A DNA stretch of 13,181 nucleotides, from NCBI GenBank assembly GCA_015223015.1, contig JADFWK010000125.1, positions 1 through 13,181 on the forward strand, in the 5' to 3' direction. The position numbers were made by a program, and so were the translations under genes. The notes beneath the pieces were generated by a model. The model had not been told where the DNA came from. It saw only the letters and a list, made by a program, of their open reading frames with translations, and made no database searches. Source of the stretch: Pseudomonadota bacterium (GTDB lineage: Bacteria > Desulfobacterota > DSM-4660 > Desulfatiglandales > B25-G16). Below, piece after piece: positions 1 through 7,154 of this stretch; within the stretch, counting starts at the first letter, position 1; every line of letters starts with the position of its first letter.

Positions 1-30
1 GCAGTGAAGACAGTTGGATATCCACATCCC

Positions 31-135
31 GTCGCGCCAGGGCAGGCTGGCATGCAAAGCATCAGTACAAAGAGCTTACTTACGAAATACTGTAACGACC
101 ACACTGTATTCCAGAAATGTCGCGCCAGGGCAGGC
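31..135. repeat. 17-bp direct repeat pair downstream of queF
   Basis: The 17-mer gtcgcgccagggcaggc occurs perfectly at 31-47 and again at 119-135, so the period is 88 bases. The second copy abuts the queF stop codon (136-138, read on the minus strand). Within the first copy a short GCCAG/CTGGC stem can form. No gene is visible on either strand in 1-135. The repeat could mark a small insertion or a duplicated transcription-end segment; no function is established. Confidence 0.6.
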
Positions 136-528
136 CTATAACATGGCCGTGCTCCCCCTTGTGGATGTAGTTTTGGCCACTATCCCACCCCGCGCTGCCC
201 AGGTAATGGTCACTGTCAGCCACTCCGGTTCGCAGGTTTTATACAAAAGATCGGCAATTTCCTCGGTCACGTATTCCTGCCAGTTTCTCTTGTTTCTCCA
301 CATCGTCAGATAATCCCGCAATGATTTCCCTTCCAGGATCTTCTCTTTTGGTTTGTACCGTATCGTGGCAACGCCTTGATCGTGGCGTTCTGACACAGGA
401 CAGAGGGATTGGAACTCCGGATACTCCAATTCAACCAGGGGGGTATGCTCTCTTGCAGGAAAGGTCGTAAGGGTGATCCCTTCAGGGATCTCAACCTTGG
501 CATCAGATGCCTTTGAATAGTCGGTCAT
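136..528 (-). CDS. queF: QueF, NADPH-dependent 7-cyano-7-deazaguanine reductase (preQ1 synthase), short type
   Basis: This enzyme reduces the nitrile preQ0 to the amine preQ1 in the cytoplasm, the step before the base is inserted into tRNA for queuosine. The 130-residue protein carries the nucleophile Cys43 in SLCPV, the general acid Asp50 seven residues later, the NADPH-binding signature as EGKSLRDYL (66-74), Glu85 at the likely substrate position, and the RGGI motif near residue 113. Its length fits the small unimodular QueF class rather than the roughly 280-residue bimodular class. I chose the ATG at 528 because AAGGA (535-539) lies six bases upstream. An in-frame ATG at 567 would add 13 residues but overlaps the predicted -10 box. 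It is transcribed alone, away from the repeats at 638-1072. No other queuosine genes are in view. Confidence 0.9.
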   Translation of the reverse strand: MTDYSKASDAKVEIPEGITLTTFPAREHTPLVELEYPEFQSLCPVSERHDQGVATIRYKPKEKILEGKSLRDYLTMWRNKRNWQEYVTEEIADLLYKTCEPEWLTVTITWAARGGIVAKTTSTRGSTAML

Positions 529-565
529 TGAAAATCCTTGGATATTGATTGAATATTCTTCATAC

Positions 566-593
566 AAGTTAAAAATTGATTGCCAAATGTCAA
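566..593 (-). promoter_or_regulatory. Predicted sigma70-type promoter of queF
   Basis: On the minus strand a perfect -35 box TTGACA (593-588) is followed after 16 bases by TAACTT (571-566) as the -10 box. Transcription would start about 30 bases before the queF ATG at 528. The leader is too short for a preQ1 riboswitch, and no C-rich preQ1-I loop is seen. This is based on consensus match only. Confidence 0.45.
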
Positions 594-637
594 TATAGCA
601 CAGACCTTTTAGACAGTTACCTCATGCAGTGAGCAAG

Positions 638-661
638 ATCGACTTTCTACGAATGCATCAA
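638..661 (+). repeat. Solo end of the palindromic repeat family
   Basis: The bases atcgactttctacgaatgca (638-657) and the following tcaa match the right end of the element at 879-1072 (1049-1072) at all but one position. No matching left end precedes it, because the bases between here and queF show no inverted partner. It is best read as a remnant or a half-copy. The rest of 662-878 is AT-rich, with no open frame on either strand. Confidence 0.6.
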
Positions 662-878
662 GAATATAGTCCACAACATTGCTCTCCAAGATATTTTGAT
701 TTCCACTTGGCGTGCTCTTTGTCCAGAGTCATTCATACTGCTACTGCTTGAATTGATTGGAGCGTCTTATCAATAATCCAAGACTCTTTCAGCAGCACCA
801 ATCTCTTATTTTGGACAAGAGTGATTGCACAAATAATTTAATTTTACTTCAAATGAATAAGATACTATAAATGAATAT

Positions 879-1072
879 TTGACGAACTCGTAAAAAGTAT
901 TTTGTGAATGAGATTGAGCATCTTTGGGAGAAAAGCGCTTGGGATGTTCAGCGTTAAGAAATGCTAACTGTTTGAGGGACTTATACCGAGTTTTAGCATT
1001 TTAGCTGAACATTTCGAGTGCGCCCAAAATGCTCACGGATAGAACAAAATCGACTTTTTACGAATGCATCAA
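879..1072. repeat. MITE-like palindromic element with terminal inverted repeats
   Basis: The left end (ttgacgaactcgtaaaaagt, 879-898) and the reverse complement of the right end (ttgatgcattcgtaaaaagt, from 1072) match over about 28 bases with few differences. The complementarity continues inward: tgagcatctttggg pairs with cccaaaatgctca, ggatgttcagc with gctgaacattt, and aaatgctaac with ttagcatttt. The whole 194 bases could therefore fold into one long imperfect hairpin centred near 976. The heptamer aatattt flanks it on both sides (874-880, 1071-1077), as a target duplication would. There is no coding capacity, so it would have to be mobilised in trans, if at all. Confidence 0.75.
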
Positions 1073-1112
1073 TATTTAAAACCATTTTAGTATTTACGGA
1101 GGCAGAACTCAA

Positions 1113-1670
1113 TTGTTATCTCGCCGAAAGTACATTCTCATCACCGGATTGATTGCCTTAGGTCTTCTTTCGGTTTTTTTGAAGAAGTGGGGTTCAAACC
1201 CTTGGGCTGAAAGGGAGCGGAGAGAACATCACGGCCTTATCAGAATTGAGAAGTCTGCTATTCGCCCTGATGATGGAGATACCTTTTTCTACAAGGATTT
1301 TATCATAAGGATCCTCGGCATGGATGCACCGGAGATTATCCATAAGGAACACGGGATATTTGAGGATCAGCCTTATGGTCAAAAGGCGGCAGCAATGACT
1401 GCGGATGTCTTGAAAAAGGCCACAGTTGTTGAATATCTTCCCTTTCAAAATGATAAATACGGACGGCTTCTCGCACACGTATTTGTTGACGAGGAACTTT
1501 TGTCTGTCCGTTTGATCAGAGCTGGATTAGCATATGAAACTATATCCTTTTACGGAGATAACGGATTTCCAGAGCTTGCAGAAAGGATATTAAAGGCTGC
1601 TCAGGAATCTCCCAAGCCACCATTTGAAAGACCTTACAGATGGCGCCGAAAACATCAGAAAAAGCGATGA
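1113..1670 (+). CDS. Membrane-anchored staphylococcal nuclease-like (thermonuclease family) protein
   Basis: This is a Ca2+-dependent phosphodiesterase of the SNase fold, expected to cleave DNA or RNA outside the cytoplasm or at the envelope. An uncleaved signal anchor spans about residues 8-24. The SNase domain follows: Asp56 in DDGDT, Arg66 in IRILGMDAPE, Asp71 and Glu74, and Arg118 in DKYGRLLAHV, which match Asp21, Arg35, Asp40, Glu43 and Arg87 of the staphylococcal enzyme, so it looks catalytically complete. The tail (residues 168-185) is very basic (RPYRWRRKHQKKR). The start is TTG at 1113, ten bases after a strong ACGGAGG (1096-1102). The stop overlaps the next start as ATGA (1667-1670), which indicates translational coupling. 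The upstream palindromic element ends only 40 bases before the start codon. Confidence 0.85.
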   Translation: MLSRRKYILITGLIALGLLSVFLKKWGSNPWAERERREHHGLIRIEKSAIRPDDGDTFFYKDFIIRILGMDAPEIIHKEHGIFEDQPYGQKAAAMTADVLKKATVVEYLPFQNDKYGRLLAHVFVDEELLSVRLIRAGLAYETISFYGDNGFPELAERILKAAQESPKPPFERPYRWRRKHQKKR

Positions 1671-4336
1671 CAAAACAGACACCGGGCCTCGAGGTAATAA
1701 CGACCCATATGAATGCCGATTTTGATGCCTTGGCATCCATGTTGGCCGCAAAAAAGCTTTACCCCGAGGCAAAAATGGTATTTCCCGGTGCCCAGGAAAA
1801 GAATCTGAGGAATTTCTTTCTGCACTCAACCTCTTATCTCTTTGATTTCCTCCGTATAAAGGATGTTGATTTTAGCAACATCAAGAGGCTCATCCTGGTA
1901 GATACACGCCAAAAAAGGCGGATAGGCAAATTTAGAGAGCTATTGGGCAAGAAAGAATTGGAGATACACGTATATGATCATCATCCCCCCTCTGAGGATG
2001 ATATCAAGGGTGATTTTGAAGCTATCCAAGAACGCGGGGCAGGCACATCAATACTCACGGAAATAATCAGGAAAAAGGGTATCAAAATCACTCCTGATGA
2101 GGCGACTCTGATGGCACTGGGTATCTATGAAGATACTGGATCTTTTACCTTTTCTTCCACGAGGCCTGAAGATCATGAGGCTGCTGCCTGGCTACTAGAG
2201 CAGGGGGCATCGCTCAATACGATCTCTGATATGTTAACCAGAGAGCTGACCGCTGAGCAGGTGTGGCTCTTAAATGATTTGATGGCTTCTGCTACCAGAA
2301 CCACTATCAATGGTATTGAAGTGGTTATAGCCAAAGCCAAGAGAGATCGGTATATAGGTGATTTTGCTGTTTTAGTTCAAAAGTTTATGGAAATGGAAAA
2401 TCTCAATGTCTTATTTGCCCTCACCCAGATGGAGAACAGGGTCTATCTGGTTGCCAGAAGCAGGCTTCCAGAGGTAAATGTTGGTGAAATTGCCATGGAA
2501 TTTGGTGGTGGAGGACATCCACAGGCAGCCTCTGCCACTATTCTTGATAAAACCCTCGTCCAGGCAGAGGAAGATCTTAATAGGTTTCTCCTAAACCGGA
2601 TCAATTTTGAGAGATTCGCCAAAGACATGATGACCTCTCCTGTCATCCACATATTACCGGACGCTTCCATGAGAGAGGCGGGTGATACCCTAACCAGATA
2701 CAATATCAACACGTTGATGGTTATTGATGAAAATAGAACCCTCAAAGGATATATCTCCAGGCAGGTGGTGGACAGGGCTATCTTCCTTGGCCTGGAAATG
2801 AGGCCGGTAACAGAGTACATGAATGTGGAATTCAGGCACGTAGGACCTGAAACTACCTTGAATCAGATACAGGATTTGATTATCAATAGCAAGCTGAGAA
2901 TTCTACCTGTACTGCAAGACAGCCAACTGCTCGGAGTTATTACCAGAACCGACCTTTTAAACATACTGATAGAGAGGTCATCCACACCTGAGTTTGTTTA
3001 TGATTCACAGGAGATTACGAGCTTTGTTCGGATGAAGAATATCAAAAATCTACTCAAAGAACGGTTGCCCATTAAGATCACAACGCTCCTGAAGGAACTG
3101 GGAGAGATGGCAGATGAGCTCGACTTCAATGCCTATCTGGTTGGAGGTCTCGTAAGAGACGTTATCCTAAAGAGGAAAAACCTTGACGTGGATATCGTTA
3201 TCGAAGGAGATGCTATCAAGTTGGCCAAAGCCTTTGCCCAGAACAAGAAGGCCAGGGTGAGGAGTTACCCTAAGTTCGGAACAGCGGTTGTGGTTATGCC
3301 AGACGGCTTTAAGATAGACGTCGCAACTGCCAGGATAGAGCACTACGAATCACCGGCTGCTCCGCCGGAAGTTAGGCTGAGTTCGCTGAAGCGGGATCTT
3401 TTTCGCAGAGACTTTACCATTAATACCCTGGCAGTTCATCTTAACAAGGGGCATTATGGTACCCTCCTCGATCACTTTGGTGCTATGAGGGATATTAAAG
3501 AGCGGGTTTTGCGGGTGATTCATAACCTTAGCTTTGTTGAAGATCCTACGAGGATTTTGAGGGCCATTAGGTTCGAACAACGGTTTGGGTTCCGGATAGG
3601 CAAGCTCACAGAAAGCCTGATTCAGAATGCTGTCAACGTGCATTGCTTTGAGAATTTGCCTGGGCAAAGGCTTTTTCTGGAACTAAAACTGATCTTGCAG
3701 GAAGAAGATCCCGTTGCGGTAATAGAGAGGATGCATGACTATGACCTTTTGAAGTTCATCTCCCCCGAGCTTAAACTTACAGAGGGGGTAAGGGCTGTGC
3801 TGAAGAGAACAAAGGGCATTTTAGTATGGTTTAATCTCCTGTACCTGGGTATTACCTATGAACGATGGAAGGTATATTTTTTTGGGTTAATCTCATCTTT
3901 GAGCGATGATGCCTTGAAAAAGATAATAGAGAGGATGCAGATTCAAGACAGAGATATAGTAAATGCGATTTCCACCCGACAAGAGGTCAACACAGCCTTT
4001 AAGGAACTCTCTCAGCTCAAGGATAAGAGTAACTATGCCCTATACAAAACTCTCTCACCCTTTACTACTGAAATTTTACTGTGTAGTATGGCGAAAACCA
4101 AGAGTGAAAAGATACAGAAATCCATATCCACCTTTTTCTCCCGACTTAAGGGAACAAGGGTCTATTTGAAGGGCAAGGATCTCATTGCAATGGGTTATGA
4201 ACCGGGTCCCCTTTTCAAGGATATATTTGACAGCATCCTGGAGGCCAAGTTGGGAGGTGAGGTAAGCACAAGGCAAGATGAGATCGAATTCGTAAATAGA
4301 AGATTTTCTAGTTTACCAAAGCAAGCTAAAAGTTAA
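1667..4336 (+). CDS. DHH phosphoesterase / CBS pair / tRNA nucleotidyltransferase (poly(A) polymerase family) fusion
   Basis: Residues are numbered from the alternative in-frame ATG at 1640 (898 aa). The DHH phosphoesterase part has HMNADFDA (23-30), VDTR (87-90), DHH (113-115), GIYEDTGSF (161-169) and the DHHA1 glycine loop GGGGH (289-293). Two CBS repeats follow (about 326-445). A class II nucleotidyltransferase head comes next: VGGLVRD (501-507), metal ligands Asp516 and Asp518, Asp560, RRDFTINTLA (589-598) and EDPTRILRAIRF (634-645). The helical remainder would bind the tRNA acceptor arm. The head belongs to the family that builds or repairs the tRNA 3' CCA end; whether it adds C, A or all three cannot be told here, since in Aquifex the task is split between CC- and A-adding enzymes. 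I prefer the ATG at 1667 for its 4-base overlap with the nuclease gene, but neither start has a clear ribosome binding site. The DHH substrate is unknown. Confidence 0.85.
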   Translation: MTKQTPGLEVITTHMNADFDALASMLAAKKLYPEAKMVFPGAQEKNLRNFFLHSTSYLFDFLRIKDVDFSNIKRLILVDTRQKRRIGKFRELLGKKELEIHVYDHHPPSEDDIKGDFEAIQERGAGTSILTEIIRKKGIKITPDEATLMALGIYEDTGSFTFSSTRPEDHEAAAWLLEQGASLNTISDMLTRELTAEQVWLLNDLMASATRTTINGIEVVIAKAKRDRYIGDFAVLVQKFMEMENLNVLFALTQMENRVYLVARSRLPEVNVGEIAMEFGGGGHPQAASATILDKTLVQAEEDLNRFLLNRINFERFAKDMMTSPVIHILPDASMREAGDTLTRYNINTLMVIDENRTLKGYISRQVVDRAIFLGLEMRPVTEYMNVEFRHVGPETTLNQIQDLIINSKLRILPVLQDSQLLGVITRTDLLNILIERSSTPEFVYDSQEITSFVRMKNIKNLLKERLPIKITTLLKELGEMADELDFNAYLVGGLVRDVILKRKNLDVDIVIEGDAIKLAKAFAQNKKARVRSYPKFGTAVVVMPDGFKIDVATARIEHYESPAAPPEVRLSSLKRDLFRRDFTINTLAVHLNKGHYGTLLDHFGAMRDIKERVLRVIHNLSFVEDPTRILRAIRFEQRFGFRIGKLTESLIQNAVNVHCFENLPGQRLFLELKLILQEEDPVAVIERMHDYDLLKFISPELKLTEGVRAVLKRTKGILVWFNLLYLGITYERWKVYFFGLISSLSDDALKKIIERMQIQDRDIVNAISTRQEVNTAFKELSQLKDKSNYALYKTLSPFTTEILLCSMAKTKSEKIQKSISTFFSRLKGTRVYLKGKDLIAMGYEPGPLFKDIFDSILEAKLGGEVSTRQDEIEFVNRRFSSLPKQAKS

Positions 4337-4727
4337 CCCTACAACGACACTTTGTCATTCCTTCGCTTCCCTCAAGGACAGGTCTGAGGAGCGATACTTT
4401 GTCATTCTGAGGAGCGAAGCGACGAAGAATCTAGATTTGATGCTTAGGAATTCCCTTTTCTTTGGACAGGATAGACAGGATGTTCAGGATATAAAGAAAA
4501 TAAGACAATCATGCCTGCCCGCCATCGCTCTCGCTCAGGCGAGGCGGGCGGGTTAATCCTGTTTACCCACCATACTTCTGGCGGGTTAATCCTGTCGAAA
4601 AAGTTCCGCCGCAGGCGGCCTAATTTAATAGTTCTAGTACCTGCCCGCAAATCGTAGATTCTTCGCTCTCCCGCATGGGCGGGATCACTCAGAATGACTT
4701 CTCAGCCAAAGTGTCGTTGTAGGGTTA
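4334..4727. repeat. Nested inverted-repeat (MITE-like) element
   Basis: A perfect 21-base inverted repeat bounds this non-coding stretch: taaccctacaacgacacttt (4334-4353, plus one g) and its complement at 4707-4727. The outermost TAA on the left is the stop codon of the preceding gene. Nested inside are a second inverted pair (4401-4431 against 4656-4698) and copies of an 'acaggat' motif that face each other (about 4465-4490 against about 4555-4595). A GC-rich hairpin sits at 4514-4551. The 12-mer actttgtcattc is also directly repeated at 4349-4360 and 4396-4407. No credible gene lies in it. It looks like a composite of several short repeat families inserted into one another. Confidence 0.7.
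4401..4698. repeat. Inner pair of GTCATTCTGAG...CGAAGAATCT repeats
   Basis: On the plus strand gtcattctgaggagcgaagc begins at 4401 and continues to gacgaagaatct. The reverse complement reads gtcattctgag (4698-4688), then a CCCGC/GCGGG spacer hairpin, then cgaagaatct (4665-4656). These are opposed copies of a short repeat I recognise as common between genes in many environmental bacteria. A transcript through this region could form a long stem. Confidence 0.6.
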
Positions 4728-4775
4728 GAAACTACAAGTTAGAATCGGTAGCTTTATTCACGTCTGGAGGACTAA

Positions 4776-5762
4776 ATGATGGGGAAAAAGAGAATTGTCA
4801 GCGGCATGAGACCGACTGGCAAACTGCATCTCGGGCACGTCCATGGGGCCTTAAATAACTGGCGCTCTCTTCAAGAGGATTACCAGTGCTTTTACTTTAT
4901 CGCTGACTGGCATGCCTTAACGAGTGAATATGAACATCCGGAGATTATAAAGGAAACCACCAAGGACATCATTATTGACTGGATTTCAGTCGGTCTTGAC
5001 CCCGAGAAATCAGTGTTCTTTATTCAGTCAAGTATAAAGGAACATGCTGAGCTGCATCTGATTTTTACCATGGTAACACCGCTATCATGGCTGGAAAGAA
5101 ACCCTACTTATAAGGAACAGCTCAAGGAAATGGCCCAAAGAAATCTTTATACCTATGGATTTTTAGGCTACCCGGTTCTGCAGGCAGCAGATATCCTGAT
5201 GTACAAAGCACATGGTGTGCCTGTCGGAGAGGACCAGAGCCCCCATGTTGAATTGACACGAGAGATAGCGCGGCGCTTTAATCATTTCTATTCAAATGTT
5301 TTTCCTCTGCCAGAGGTTCTTCTAACCCCAGAGGCCAGGATACTCGGGATAGACCGGAGGAAGATGAGTAAGGGATATGACAATGCTATTTTTATCTCTG
5401 ATTCAAAAGAGGTCATAGAAAAAAAGGTGGATGAGATGATTACCGATCCTCAGAGGGCCAGAAGATCTGATCCTGGCAGGCCAGGGTACTGCAACGTCTT
5501 CACCTTTCATGAGTTATATACTGATAAAGAGACGGTAAAAGAGATCAACGAAAGCTGCCGTAAAGCAACCATCGGTTGTGTGGATTGCAAGCGAATCATG
5601 GCAGCCAGTCTGAACCTGTCCCTGGAACCGATAAGAGAGAAGAGAAAAGAGTTGGAGGCCAATCCCAGAACTATAGACACTATTATTGAGGAAGGTAACA
5701 GAAAGGCGCGTAAGATTGCCAAAAGTACCATGAAAGAAGTGAGAGAGGCGGTTAAGATCTAA
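4776..5762 (+). CDS. trpS: Tryptophanyl-tRNA synthetase (TrpRS, class I)
   Basis: This cytoplasmic enzyme charges tRNA-Trp with tryptophan using ATP. The 328-residue length is normal for bacterial TrpRS. It starts with the class I ATP-binding region SGMRPTGKLHLGH (9-21, the HIGH-type motif being HLGH), followed by the tryptophan pocket region around YPVLQAADILMYKAHGVPVGEDQSPHVELTREIA split over 132-165. The second class I motif reads KMSKG (196-200), with Gly where most family members have Ser. GGAGG lies at 4766-4770; the second ATG at 4779 has the better spacing (8 bases) than the first (5 bases), so the protein may begin MGKKR. The palindromic element upstream ends about 50 bases before the start. 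scpA follows after two bases, which makes this the first gene of an operon. Confidence 0.95.
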   Translation: MMGKKRIVSGMRPTGKLHLGHVHGALNNWRSLQEDYQCFYFIADWHALTSEYEHPEIIKETTKDIIIDWISVGLDPEKSVFFIQSSIKEHAELHLIFTMVTPLSWLERNPTYKEQLKEMAQRNLYTYGFLGYPVLQAADILMYKAHGVPVGEDQSPHVELTREIARRFNHFYSNVFPLPEVLLTPEARILGIDRRKMSKGYDNAIFISDSKEVIEKKVDEMITDPQRARRSDPGRPGYCNVFTFHELYTDKETVKEINESCRKATIGCVDCKRIMAASLNLSLEPIREKRKELEANPRTIDTIIEEGNRKARKIAKSTMKEVREAVKI

Positions 5763-5764
5763 TC

Positions 5765-6484
5765 ATGCCCTTTGAGACAAGACTCGAGGTGTTTGAAGGT
5801 CCCCTTGATTTGCTATTGCACCTGATCCAGATAAACGAGGTAGATATCTCAGACATACCCATAGCTACTATCACCGAACAGTATCTGGAATATCTGGACT
5901 TGATGAGGGCCTTGGACATTAATATCGCCGGTGATTTTCTGGTTATGGCATCTACCCTGATGCACATCAAATCCAAGATGCTCCTCCCAAGAAGAGATGA
6001 TGACCTCGAGGAGATAGAAGATCTACGGGAGGAAATCGTCAGGCCCCTTATGGAATACATGAAACTTAAAGAGGCTGCTAATGAATTAGCATCTAGGGAT
6101 ATTCTCTACAGAGATGTTTTCAAGAGGGGCATCGAAATGAATGGCGCAGGGGGTGAGGAAGACAATATGAACCCAGCCAAGGTTAATCTCTATGGATTGA
6201 TGGATGCCTTCAAAAGGCTTATAAAGGAAAAACATCCCGGTGCGGTTCTCAGGTTCAAACCTGAGCCCTGGTCTATGAAGGAAAAGATGGTTGAAATACG
6301 GGATAAATTGAAAGGGGTAAAAAGTCTCTCCTTTAGAGATCTTTTTTCCGAGACAGCCTCCATTTCAGAAATGATCGCCACCTTTCTGGCCTTACTTGAG
6401 CTGGTAAGAACTGAATTTATGACTGTTTTTCAGGAGCAAGAAGGTAGTGATATAATGCTCGAGGTATTGGAAAAGCAAGCTTAA
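5765..6484 (+). CDS. scpA: Segregation and condensation protein A
   Basis: ScpA is the kleisin subunit that bridges the Smc dimer heads and, with ScpB, forms the bacterial condensin used for chromosome compaction and segregation. The N-terminal half carries the family signature: FEGPLDLLLHLIQINEVDI (9-27), IATITEQYLEYLDLM and AGDFLVMASTLMHIKSKMLLP (about 55-75). Acidic and charged linkers lie in the middle and a C-terminal winged-helix segment (about 170-235) contacts Smc. The 239-residue length is typical. It begins two bases after the trpS stop, with only a distant gagagg upstream, so translation is probably coupled to trpS. scpB follows after a 130-base gap. Confidence 0.95.
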   Translation: MPFETRLEVFEGPLDLLLHLIQINEVDISDIPIATITEQYLEYLDLMRALDINIAGDFLVMASTLMHIKSKMLLPRRDDDLEEIEDLREEIVRPLMEYMKLKEAANELASRDILYRDVFKRGIEMNGAGGEEDNMNPAKVNLYGLMDAFKRLIKEKHPGAVLRFKPEPWSMKEKMVEIRDKLKGVKSLSFRDLFSETASISEMIATFLALLELVRTEFMTVFQEQEGSDIMLEVLEKQA

Positions 6485-6614
6485 CAAAGCAAGCTTTCAG
6501 CGCTCAGGAATCAGGTTTCAGCATTGGCTCTCGGTTGAATATCGTATTGGCTGAGTAGTTCAATAGTTGAATAATTTTAGGCACTTTAAACTTTAAGTAC
6601 TTTAGGCACTTGTT
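6485..6614. other. scpA-scpB spacer with short direct repeats
   Basis: This 130-base gap interrupts an otherwise tightly packed operon. It has a duplicated gcaagctt segment around the scpA stop codon and the 11-mer tttaggcactt at 6576-6586 and 6601-6611, the second copy ending three bases before the scpB ATG. No terminator or convincing promoter is visible. The AGG inside the second repeat is the only candidate ribosome binding site for scpB. Confidence 0.45.
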
Positions 6615-7154
6615 ATGGATAATTCTCTCAAACTCATAGTAGAATCTCTTGTTTTTGCATCGGAAGAACCCTTAACCCCTCAGCAGATTCGTGAGCTTCT
6701 TCCAGAAAAGGATCTTAAGGAGATAAGGGCCGTGCTGGCGGAGCTCAAAGCCGAATACCAACAAATGAAGAGGAGCTTTATCATTAGGGAGGTAGCTAAG
6801 GGCTATCAGTTTTGCACTTTACCCCGTTTTAGACCGTACATTGCCAAAATGCTGAGCTCAACGCAATCCAGATTGAGCAGAGCCGCACTGGAAACATTAT
6901 CCATTGTTGCCTATAAGCAACCCATCATCCGGCAGGAGATTGAACGGCTGCGAGGTGTGGACGTAGGCGGCATACTCAGGTTGCTACTCAAAAAGGGTTT
7001 AATTAGGATCGTAGGTCGAAAACCCCTGCCAGGCAGACCCATTATCTACGGTACAACGGGAACGTTTCTCGAGGTATTTGATTTGAAGGACTTGTCATCC
7101 CTTCCGACCTTAAAGGAAATAGAAGAGCTTGGCGGTGAAGAGGACGAGCAATAA
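6615..7154 (+). CDS. scpB: Segregation and condensation protein B
   Basis: ScpB forms a dimer of tandem winged-helix proteins that binds ScpA and stabilises the Smc-ScpA ring. The sequence shows the first winged helix (about 5-80, SLKLIVESLVFASEEPLTPQ onwards) and the strongly conserved second one (about 90-155): ALETLSIVAYKQPIIRQEIE, then RGVDVGGILRLLLKKGLI and GRPIIYGTTGTFLEVFDLKD. The acidic C-terminus (EELGGEEDEQ) ends the 179-residue protein, a usual length. The ribosome binding site is weak (tttAGGc seven bases before the ATG). The gene overlaps the start of rluB by 26 bases in another frame, so the two are probably translationally coupled. Confidence 0.95.
   Translation: MDNSLKLIVESLVFASEEPLTPQQIRELLPEKDLKEIRAVLAELKAEYQQMKRSFIIREVAKGYQFCTLPRFRPYIAKMLSSTQSRLSRAALETLSIVAYKQPIIRQEIERLRGVDVGGILRLLLKKGLIRIVGRKPLPGRPIIYGTTGTFLEVFDLKDLSSLPTLKEIEELGGEEDEQ

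Noticed and set aside
14..313. Plus-strand 99-codon frame antisense to queF
   Set aside because: Most of it is the complement of the queF coding sequence, it has no clear ribosome binding site and it shows no recognisable motif.
529..600. preQ1 riboswitch in the queF leader
   Set aside because: The predicted leader is only about 30 bases and lacks the stem-loop and A-rich tail of preQ1-I.
4440..4775. T-box riboswitch or leader peptide before trpS
   Set aside because: No T-box sequence, specifier loop or tryptophan-rich short frame is visible; the region is explained by nested repeats.
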